DNA from: QYQD01 sp040754095
Lineage (GTDB): Bacteria > Desulfobacterota > QYQD01
DNA: 64,000 bases
Assembly (NCBI GenBank): GCA_040754095.1
Contig: JBFMFO010000015.1
Location: 4,026-68,025 of the forward strand
Reading direction: 5' to 3'
A program made the position numbers and the translations under genes. Under the pieces are notes generated by a model. It was not told the origin of the DNA. It saw nothing but the letters and a program-made list of their open reading frames with translations, and did no database searches. Below, one piece after another: positions 57,681-64,000 of this stretch (positions are counted from its first letter, which is position 1; each line of letters begins with the position of its first letter).

Positions 57681-58864
57681 GAGATGCTGACAGCCAGAGA
57701 ATGTGAGGTCTGCTGATATTCCCCGTTAGCGCGGTTGTCACCGGGCACGATGTCTGCGCCAATGGTGTTGTGCTTGTCGCGTTTTTTGCCCAGGACGTAA
57801 TTGTAGGCCATACCAATAGTAAAGTCCTTAAACCTGTAATCCCCTCCCAGGCAAAAGACGTGCCGGTCAGCATCCGGGATGGACGGATCCATAGTCTCAT
57901 CCGGGACCGGGGATTCATCGAAGATATAACCGGCCCGGATGGTGGCGGTCTTACCCAATCGATAATTAACCCCGAAACGATAGGCAAACACGTCGTTCCA
58001 GCCCCTTGGTTGAATCGACACCGATGTCTGGGTAGCGCCTACCGGTCTATCCAGATCAACCTTCAATTCTTCAAAGGTGGACCAGCCTGTCCAGGTAAGG
58101 TCGCATTCAAAGACCCAGGGGGACAGCCCCTTGTAGGCGATGCCGGCAAAGAGGGAAGGCGGGAAGACAATCCGGCTGTGTGCCCCACCGCTCGGGAAGA
58201 GGTGGGCTACCGCCGCGGGCACACTGAATTCTGCCTCGCCGTCAATCTTGACTCTGATTTCGCTCCGGTAGGAAAGGCCAATATTTGTGGTGGGAGTCAA
58301 TTGGTAAATGAGACCAAGGTTGTACCCGTAGCCGTAGTCTGCCCCCTTGAATAACCGGTCACCGTCGGGAAGTCCAAGCGTACCTAGGTTCAGCTTTCTT
58401 CTGAGATCGGCCTCTGTGCGCATGATATTGGCGCCGCCGGCAACGGATAATTCAGAAGATACTCTCCAGGAGAGGACCGGATTAATATTGAGGGTCTCTA
58501 GATCAGAACTTGTAGCCAGATAGCGGCCGGTCCAACCGGCATCCCATTTCGTCCCCAGCCCAAAAGGGGAAAATACGCCTAGACCTAAGGCCAGATTTGG
58601 CATAAATTCGTGTGTCAAATAGAATTGAGGAGGAGAATATAATTGCGATTCGGTCCTGGTTTTTGTGCCCAGACTATCTTTATAATCGGCTCGCGGGGCA
58701 ATGGCTGTAGCCCCCAGATAGACTTGGGTGCCCTTAAGCTGATTTATCCCGGCCGGATTGAAAAAGATGGCCGAAGGATCGTCCGCCTGGGCGGCAAAGG
58801 CGGACAAAGGAAAGAGAAGACAAAGCACGCCGCTTGCAGTGGCGATAATTATAATTTTATTCAT
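57668..58864 (-). CDS. OmpP1/FadL/TodX-family outer-membrane protein
   Basis: 398 residues. Signal peptide (IIIIATASGVLCLLFPLSAFA), then the FadL hallmark DDPSAIFFNPAGIN near 32, GLGVFSPFGLGTKWD near 98, and the terminal SISYSF ending in Phe. It should form a 14-stranded barrel for uptake of fatty acids or other hydrophobic compounds. The second ATG (58864) has GGGA closely upstream. It is convergent with and overlaps the epimerase gene by 13 bases. Confidence 0.92.
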   Translation of the reverse strand: MNKIIIIATASGVLCLLFPLSAFAAQADDPSAIFFNPAGINQLKGTQVYLGATAIAPRADYKDSLGTKTRTESQLYSPPQFYLTHEFMPNLALGLGVFSPFGLGTKWDAGWTGRYLATSSDLETLNINPVLSWRVSSELSVAGGANIMRTEADLRRKLNLGTLGLPDGDRLFKGADYGYGYNLGLIYQLTPTTNIGLSYRSEIRVKIDGEAEFSVPAAVAHLFPSGGAHSRIVFPPSLFAGIAYKGLSPWVFECDLTWTGWSTFEELKVDLDRPVGATQTSVSIQPRGWNDVFAYRFGVNYRLGKTATIRAGYIFDESPVPDETMDPSIPDADRHVFCLGGDYRFKDFTIGMAYNYVLGKKRDKHNTIGADIVPGDNRANGEYQQTSHSLAVSISYSF

Positions 58865-59049
58865 CAGCATCCCATACTATCTTGTATCCCCCTGGAAATT
58901 CAAGGCCAAAATGCAAGGAGAAGATCAGACACACAATCTACCCACCTATCCCCCAGAAATATCATTCTTAAATTCAAGTCTTAGCTCAGTCATATCGATA
59001 ACACATAATAAGCACAATGGTATATAAAATTGGGCAATAGTAATCGGCT

Positions 59050-59982
59050 ATGAAGATAACGAACTGGCATAAAAAGCTTTGCCATAAGATAACGTTAATT
59101 TTCTTACCGCATAGCAGTTTGCGACCATTCCAATTTCACTTATATCTTCCCTCTTTACTTTCTATTGTTTTGATCGTGTTTGTTGTTCTGGGATGGTCAT
59201 TATATGTGAATTCCAGCTATCTCTGCTACAGGTACCTGAGCCACTGTAATGAACAATTAAAGACCAAGGCTGTATATATTAAGGATGAAGTCAGGCGCAT
59301 TAATTCCCTTGTGCAGAAGGTCGGCAAGCTCGAACGATCTCTGATAAGCGTGCTTGAACTGGGTGATCGACATGCTATTATCGCCAGATCCGAGAAGGGC
59401 CGGGGTGGTTTAAATTCAGATGACAACATTGGTCTCTCAAGGGTGATCCGTAGCGACATCGAAGAGCTAAGAGAAGAAGATATCTATTTAAGCTTTATAG
59501 AGTTAAGGGATAAAGTAAAAGCCCAGATTGATAAGTATGAGAAGATATCGGATTATATTAAAAAGCAGAAAGATATATACGAAGCCACGCCCAATGGCTA
59601 CCCTACTAATGGATGCATAACTTCTCCTTTTGGTTATCGGAGCGATCCATTTTCTGGTGGACACGAATTTCATACGGGGATAGATATTGCAAATAAGGCA
59701 GGAACACCTATCTATGCCACGGCTAACGGGGTAGTGGCCTTAGAAGGACATCACGCCAAGTTAGGTAATTTTATTGTAGTGGAACACGGATACGCCTTTA
59801 CAACTGTTTATGGGCATAACAAGAAGAACCTGGCTAAATGCGGAGATTATATTCGACGTGGGCAGATTATTGCCTATATGGGGCAAACAGGATCAACTAC
59901 CGGACCACATGTCCACTATGAGGTGTGGAAAAAGAAGAGACCGATTAACCCGGCTGGTTTTTTGGCCAAGAAAGGAGGCTAA
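59050..59982 (+). CDS. M23 (lysostaphin-type) peptidase with membrane anchor
   Basis: 310 residues. One hydrophobic segment (LLSIVLIVFVVLGWSLYV, about 36-53) puts the rest in the periplasm. A coiled coil (about 60-190) leads to an M23 domain: GYRSDPFSGGHEFHTGID (zinc His and Asp), YGHNKK, and GPHVHYEVW (HxH). It cuts peptidoglycan cross-links or acts as a LytM-type activator. The next gene, a bactofilin, starts 1 base later. Such pairs shape the cell in Caulobacter, Myxococcus and Helicobacter relatives (established for that gene pairing). Confidence 0.92.
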   Translation: MKITNWHKKLCHKITLIFLPHSSLRPFQFHLYLPSLLSIVLIVFVVLGWSLYVNSSYLCYRYLSHCNEQLKTKAVYIKDEVRRINSLVQKVGKLERSLISVLELGDRHAIIARSEKGRGGLNSDDNIGLSRVIRSDIEELREEDIYLSFIELRDKVKAQIDKYEKISDYIKKQKDIYEATPNGYPTNGCITSPFGYRSDPFSGGHEFHTGIDIANKAGTPIYATANGVVALEGHHAKLGNFIVVEHGYAFTTVYGHNKKNLAKCGDYIRRGQIIAYMGQTGSTTGPHVHYEVWKKKRPINPAGFLAKKGG

Positions 59983-59983
59983 T

Positions 59984-60403
59984 ATGTTTTTGAAGGAGTG
60001 GGCTAAAGGTAAGGACCGGAGCGGTTCTTATTTGGGAGATAATGTTGGAGGTACAGGAGAGATTAATACCAATGGCTTAATCCGTATCGATGGCCACTGG
60101 GAAGGTAATATTAATGCAGACTCTATTGTTGTTGGAGAGACATCTCTAGTAAAAGGAAATTTGAAGGCCAAAAATATTGTTATTAATGGTGCTGTCCATG
60201 GTAAACTCGAAGCCACGGAACTTATTGAAATCCATGACAAGGGTAATGTGCAGGGGGATATAAAAACAGCGCGTCTGGTAGTTGTAGAGAAAGGTGTTTT
60301 GCAGGGCAAGTGCCATATATTGCGGGACATGGATGAAAAGGTATTAGAAATTGCTCCCAGGGAAGTATCAAAGGGAAAGAAGGTTTCTGAAATATCAGAA
60401 TGA
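59984..60403 (+). CDS. Bactofilin
   Basis: 139 residues. Repeated beta-helix turns (GTGEINTNGLIRIDGHWEGN, SLVKGNLKAKNIVINGAVHG, KGNVQGDIKTARLVVVEKG) form the DUF583 bactofilin core (about 20-115), flanked by short disordered ends. Bactofilins polymerise into cytoskeletal filaments on the membrane. AAAGGAGG overlaps the end of the peptidase gene, so both are translated together. Confidence 0.94.
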   Translation: MFLKEWAKGKDRSGSYLGDNVGGTGEINTNGLIRIDGHWEGNINADSIVVGETSLVKGNLKAKNIVINGAVHGKLEATELIEIHDKGNVQGDIKTARLVVVEKGVLQGKCHILRDMDEKVLEIAPREVSKGKKVSEISE

Positions 60404-60428
60404 AAGACATCCCCGAGCGCCGAAGAAA

Positions 60429-60881
60429 CTAAATCTGCGGGACGCAGAGAACCGGACACGGCAACAGACGCACCACCTTTTCGGCAGTACTGCCAAAAAA
60501 TATCTCGTCTATCTGTCCTCCCTTGCCGCCCCGGCCATATCCTCCCATAACGATCAAGTCAACTTTGTCCTTTCTGGCCTTAAGGGTTATCTCGTGGAAT
60601 GGGACACCCGCGGCCACCTCCGCGGTACAGGACGCCTTGGTGTTATTCCATTTTTTGATAAAATCTTTGAGCGCTGTTTTTGCACTGCGCATCATCTTCC
60701 CCTGGATTTCTTTTAATGGTGTGCCGGTAAATTCAGCAATGCGTTCGATATGCCGGCTATCAATTACATTAAGTAAAATTACCCTGGCTGAAAAAAGCGC
60801 AGCCAGGTCCAGTGCGTATCTGAATGCCGAGGCCGAGCATTCGGAAAAGTCTATGGCTACCATAATATTCGAGACCTTCAT
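60429..60881 (-). CDS. Universal stress protein with extended ATP loop
   Basis: 150 residues. IMVAIDFSECSASAFRYAL at the N-terminus; the nucleotide motif reads GGYGRGGKGGQIDEIFFGS, with 13 rather than 9 residues between the second Gly and the Gly-Ser, so it carries a Gly-rich four-residue insertion in the ATP loop. GGAGGAA before the ATG at 60881 favours this start over 60917. It is convergent with the bactofilin gene. Confidence 0.9.
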   Translation of the reverse strand: MKVSNIMVAIDFSECSASAFRYALDLAALFSARVILLNVIDSRHIERIAEFTGTPLKEIQGKMMRSAKTALKDFIKKWNNTKASCTAEVAAGVPFHEITLKARKDKVDLIVMGGYGRGGKGGQIDEIFFGSTAEKVVRLLPCPVLCVPQI

Positions 60882-60962
60882 ATTTCCTCCATCCGAAAAA
60901 AATATCTCGTTCAGCACCTACTTATATCTTTCGCCGGGCATTTGTCAACAGTTCTTGCCAAT

Positions 60963-61166
60963 AGGACTTTCTAGAAATGGAAGCCATCATTCCTTCGCTT
61001 CACGGCTTGCGCAGTGACCCTTTCGGGACTCGCAGGCGGGGAAGGCTTACCCCTTCCAGCCACTAAAGGGCTGGCTTTCCCCTTTCTGCTCGTCCTCGAA
61101 GGGCGCCCCACTGCTCCAGCAAGTTACGCTCAGGAACAATGGCTTCCATAACATGGGGGAAGTCCT
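60963..61166. repeat. GC-rich structured repeat, copy 3
   Basis: AGGACTTTCTAGAAATGG and GGGGAAGTCCT ends enclose TTCGCTTCACGGCTTGCGCAG, CCAGCCACTAAAGGGCTGG and CCACTGCTCCAGCAAGTTACG. It is the inverse of 38266-38516 and shares its outer ends, while copy 1 (18989-19245) has other ends. The rest of 60882-61235 contains no gene. Confidence 0.75.
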
Positions 61167-61235
61167 ATTCTCCCGAGCAGGCAGGCTTCTTGACAGTCCT
61201 GGTGAATAACAGTATAAACTGCACCAGAGAAATGT

Positions 61236-62042
61236 ATGAAAAAGATCGATACTGGCCCTGTAGAATTTTATCAGTTTGACCTTCTGAGCGACTTTCCCGA
61301 AGTCACACACGCTGTATTCACCCGCCGGGGGGGAGTAAGCCCAATTCCTTTTGACAGTTTGAACGTCAGTTATCATACTGAAGACGACACAAAACTGGTT
61401 GACAAAAACAGGGAAACAATAGCAGCAATAATCGGCGCCGCCCATCTGGTCTCGGCGCATCAAGTACATAAAAACGGGGTCGAAATCATAGATCGCCTCC
61501 CCGAAGGCGCCGATGAATTGCAGGGGGTCGATGCCTTGCTTACCCATCTTCCGGACGTGGCCTTAATGATAAAGCAGGCCGACTGCCAGGCCATAATCCT
61601 CTACGACTCCAGGCGTAAAGCCATCGGCAACGTGCACTGTGGTTGGCGGGGAAATGCCCTGGATATTATCGGTCGCACGGTTCAGACCATGTCAGAGGCC
61701 TTTGGGAGCAGGCCGCAAGACATCCTGGCCTGTATCAGCCCTTCTCTTGGTCCATGTTGCGCCGAATTTAAGAATTTTCGAGAGGAGTTTCCTCCCACAC
61801 TCTGGCGATATGAGGTAAAGCCTTATCATTTTGACCTCTGGGCCGTAAGCCGCGCCCAGTTGCTTTCAGCCGGTATTCTGCCGGAGCACATTGAAATGGC
61901 CGGAATATGCACGAAGTGCCATCGGGAGGAGTTTTTTTCATATCGAGGGGAAAAGATCACGGGCCGCTCCGGTACGGTAGTAGCCTTGTCCAGCGATGCC
62001 TTTTCTAGGCAACGTCACGGGCCATTAGTCATTGGGCATTAG
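61236..62042 (+). CDS. pgeF: Polyphenol oxidase/laccase-domain protein PgeF (YfiH)
   Basis: 268 residues. The YfiH zinc/thiol site is present: SAHQVH near 74, QADCQAIIL near 114 (Cys), GNVHCGWRG near 131 (His) and ISPSLGPCC near 168. The E. coli enzyme removes L-Ser-containing errors from peptidoglycan precursors, and others act as purine-nucleoside phosphorylases (FAMIN-like). The last 12 residues (after FS) are read from the 104-bp repeat at 62006-62109, which supplies the stop. pyrK begins 70 bases on. Confidence 0.92.
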   Translation: MKKIDTGPVEFYQFDLLSDFPEVTHAVFTRRGGVSPIPFDSLNVSYHTEDDTKLVDKNRETIAAIIGAAHLVSAHQVHKNGVEIIDRLPEGADELQGVDALLTHLPDVALMIKQADCQAIILYDSRRKAIGNVHCGWRGNALDIIGRTVQTMSEAFGSRPQDILACISPSLGPCCAEFKNFREEFPPTLWRYEVKPYHFDLWAVSRAQLLSAGILPEHIEMAGICTKCHREEFFSYRGEKITGRSGTVVALSSDAFSRQRHGPLVIGH

Positions 62043-62109
62043 TTAACTTGGGAAGATCGATCACTTTTACCAGTGACAAATGACTATTGACTAATGACAT
62101 TCACTATAG
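62006..62109. repeat. 104-bp dispersed palindromic repeat, copy 2
   Basis: Same end points as 1404-1507 and about 89% identity (11 differences by eye). The first 37 bases are the 3' end of pgeF and the rest forms the whole pgeF-pyrK gap. The pyrK ATG follows 3 bases after its end. Confidence 0.85.
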
Positions 62110-62112
62110 TTT

Positions 62113-62910
62113 ATGGTACGAGGGGATAGGATCAAGATAGATCAGGTCACGGCAACTGTTTTAGAAAACCGGTTCATTGCGCCCGGTGTCTATAGGCTGC
62201 GCATAGAGGCGCCGGCCCTGGCCAGGGCTGCCCGACCCGGCCAATTCCTCATGCTGCGTGTCGGACAGACCCTGGACCCGCTCCTTCGTCGTCCCTTTTC
62301 CATACATGCCGTTCATGGTTCCAGAACTGTAGATATTCTCTACCGCGTAGTGGGCAAGGGCACGAATATACTTACTACTCTCAGAAACGGCGAAGGTCTG
62401 GACATCGTAGGCCCTCTCGGCTGTGGTTTTTCCTGGCGCGAGGAGTCCCCGTCCCTTCTTGTGGCCGGCGGTATGGGTATCGCCCCTCTGTTTTTCCTTG
62501 CACAAACCATCACTCAAAATGGCGCGGGAGCCAAAACTTCCGTATTCATCGGCGCCCGAAACAAAACAGAACTCCTTTGCGTGAAGGAATTAAAGACCGT
62601 GGGGCTTCAGGTGGAAGCAGCTACCGAAGATGGCTCAAGGGGTAAAAAGGGACTTATTACCGATTTGATTACAAACAGAGTTGCTGCCTCAAGGCCCGTT
62701 ATTTATAGCTGCGGCCCCTATCCCATGCTCCATGCCGTCTCATCTCTGGCTATGCAGTACGGCCTTTCCTGTCAAGTCTCCTTGGAGAGGTTTATGGCCT
62801 GCGGACTTGGCGCCTGCCTGGGCTGCGTGACCGAGATGAGAAACGGCGATCTGGTCCGGGTCTGTAAGGAAGGCCCGGTCTTCGATGCTTATGAGGTGGC
62901 CTGGAAATGA
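62113..62910 (+). CDS. pyrK: Dihydroorotate dehydrogenase electron-transfer subunit
   Basis: 265 residues. The FAD domain has RRPFSIH near 60, and NAD-site GGMGIAPLFFLAQ near 120 follows. The 2Fe-2S cluster is CGLGACLGC near 233, with a further Cys in VRVCKEGP, four in all. PyrK passes electrons from orotate production in PyrD to NAD. No ribosome-binding site is clear since the repeat abuts the ATG. It overlaps pyrD by 4 bases (ATGA). Confidence 0.95.
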   Translation: MVRGDRIKIDQVTATVLENRFIAPGVYRLRIEAPALARAARPGQFLMLRVGQTLDPLLRRPFSIHAVHGSRTVDILYRVVGKGTNILTTLRNGEGLDIVGPLGCGFSWREESPSLLVAGGMGIAPLFFLAQTITQNGAGAKTSVFIGARNKTELLCVKELKTVGLQVEAATEDGSRGKKGLITDLITNRVAASRPVIYSCGPYPMLHAVSSLAMQYGLSCQVSLERFMACGLGACLGCVTEMRNGDLVRVCKEGPVFDAYEVAWK

Positions 62911-63830
62911 AAAAGACGAGACCTGACCTTTCGGTCCAGATCGGCCTACTCAGGCTGCAAAATCCGGTGCTTACTGCCTCGGGCACCTTTGGCTACGGAG
63001 AAGAATATGCGGATTTGGTCGATCTTAACCGTCTGGGTGGGATAATTGTCAAAGGACTTTCGCTTAAGCCTCGCCCGGGGAATATGCCGCCTCGTACTGT
63101 AGAGACCCCTTGCGGCCTGCTCAACGCTATCGGCCTTCAAAATGTGGGGGTCGAGAATTTCATTGCAGACAAGCTTCCATTTTTATGTGATCTCTCCGTG
63201 CCGGTCATCGTCAACGTCCTGGGACAGGACATCAAGGAATATCAAAGATTGGCGGAAAGGCTGAACAATGTCGAGGGCATAGCGGCCCTGGAGGTCAATA
63301 TCTCCTGCCCCAATGTTAAGAAAGGCGGCGTGGTCTTTGGAACAGACCACAAGGCCGCAGCGCGGGTTACCAAGGCAGTTCGGGCGGCGACGCGACTTCC
63401 CATAATCATCAAACTCAGCCCTAATGTGACGGACATCGTAAGCATAGCCCGCGCCGTGGAAGAGGCCGGGGCAGATGCCGTTTCCCTTATTAACACCCTT
63501 ACGGGCATGGCAATAAATGTTGAGACAAGACGCCCCAAGCTAGGCAATGTTCTTGGCGGCCTTTCCGGCCCGGCCATTAAACCCGTTGCCCTGCGTATGG
63601 TCTGGCAGGTAGCCGGTGCGGTCAAAATACCGGTGATCGGTTGCGGTGGTATCATGACCGCAGCCGATGCCCTGGAGTTCCTCATTGCCGGGGCCTCGGC
63701 GGTCCAGGTCGGGACGGCCAACTTTGTGAATCCACGAGCCACGATGGAGATTATCTCCGGGATAGAAGAATACCTGGCCAGGCATAATCTTAAAGACGTA
63801 AAATCTCTGGTGGGCAGCCTGATACTATAG
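62907..63830 (+). CDS. pyrD: Dihydroorotate dehydrogenase, class 1B catalytic subunit
   Basis: 307 residues. Active-site Cys in VNISCPN near 131 marks class 1 enzymes (Ser in class 2). TASGTFGYGEEY near 24 and GCGGIMTAADALEFLIAGASAVQVGTA near 247 (FMN phosphate site, quoted in parts: GCGGIMTA, AGASAVQVGT) agree with PyrDB. It oxidises dihydroorotate to orotate in pyrimidine synthesis together with PyrK, whose gene overlaps by 4 bases. pyrE lies at 15598. Confidence 0.95.
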   Translation: MKKTRPDLSVQIGLLRLQNPVLTASGTFGYGEEYADLVDLNRLGGIIVKGLSLKPRPGNMPPRTVETPCGLLNAIGLQNVGVENFIADKLPFLCDLSVPVIVNVLGQDIKEYQRLAERLNNVEGIAALEVNISCPNVKKGGVVFGTDHKAAARVTKAVRAATRLPIIIKLSPNVTDIVSIARAVEEAGADAVSLINTLTGMAINVETRRPKLGNVLGGLSGPAIKPVALRMVWQVAGAVKIPVIGCGGIMTAADALEFLIAGASAVQVGTANFVNPRATMEIISGIEEYLARHNLKDVKSLVGSLIL

Positions 63831-63890
63831 ATTTCTTGACCCGTTAGGGAGTCATCGGCTTTCCCCTGCCAATTTAATACCGCCGGTTAG

Positions 63891-63956
63891 AAAATAGGCC
63901 ATTTTAGCCGATGAAGAAGTAGGCCAGGCTGACCGGCCAAAAGTAGGCCATTTTCC
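63891..63956. repeat. Three spaced TAGGCC motifs, possible end of an IS21-like element
   Basis: Three units sharing (A/G)AA(A/G)TAGGCC stand at TAGGCC 63895-63900, 63920-63925 and 63944-63949, a 24-25-base period. The first and third continue ATTTT. IS21-family elements have such multiple end repeats. No transposase is visible before the window ends, so this is an inference. Confidence 0.4.
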
Positions 63957-64000
63957 TTTTACTTCTTTTTTCCCCGCGCGCAAAACTTTTTTTCTTCCCT

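Overview
The window looks like chromosomal DNA of a Gram-negative, free-living bacterium of the Desulfobacterota (former Deltaproteobacteria) type. This is inferred from the Kdo/lipid A genes, outer-membrane beta-barrels, a sigma-54 promoter, long sensor kinases, a YedF/DUF3343 selenium-type cluster, and the very many short palindromic repeats between genes. No ribosomal RNA, prophage or CRISPR array is present. There is one tRNA, tRNA-Pro(TGG), at 33763-33839.

Layout. 1-6.1 kb: tail of a kinase, a universal stress protein, a PilZ protein, recN, a PP-loop ATPase and a long unknown protein. 6.4-16.7 kb: a Cache/GAF hybrid kinase, a beta-CASP nuclease, a HAD protein, a membrane phosphoesterase, AMMECR1, purB, pyrE and an FmdB zinc ribbon. 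16.9-33.7 kb: a signalling region with a PhnD-like lipoprotein paired with a HAMP/zinc-ribbon receptor, CheD, a MerR-REC protein, response regulators, a kinase split by an in-frame TAA, CbiM followed directly by two kinases, REC-PAS, REC-HD-GYP, a four-helix-bundle gene inside a stem-loop element, and an HDOD pair. 34-40.8 kb (minus strand): a phosphoesterase, an operon YkgJ-Usp-YacG-TrxR-like-MBL, and a selenium/sulfur-transfer cluster (YedF, cysteine-desulfurase-like, DUF3343). 41-48.5 kb: a sigma-54 promoter before a broken outer-membrane protein gene, rlmN, a BaiN-type flavoprotein, an archaeal-type thymidylate synthase, half-size TauE, dgt and an NlpC/P60 hydrolase. 48.6-52 kb: kdnB-kdnA-kdsB, which match the 8-amino-Kdo (Kdo8N) pathway. 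52.3-61 kb: a hybrid kinase, an LpxL-like acyltransferase, an enolase-superfamily enzyme, FadL, an M23 peptidase with bactofilin, and a stress protein. 61.2-64 kb: pgeF, pyrK, pyrD and repeated terminal motifs that look like the edge of an IS21-type element.

The strongest unexplained signal is the intergenic DNA. At least eight repeat families, each with inverted arms, fill almost every gap. Some are nested or exchange their cores, and several run in frame into genes (BaiN, rlmN, the 544-aa unknown protein, a REC-PAS protein, pgeF, DUF3343). One family has the arms of a 23S-rRNA-type intervening sequence. One copy of it encloses a four-helix-bundle gene and the other copies look like deletion derivatives.

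Several starts were moved inward from the longest open frame because a Shine-Dalgarno sequence or the family's usual N-terminus favoured it; these cases are noted per gene.
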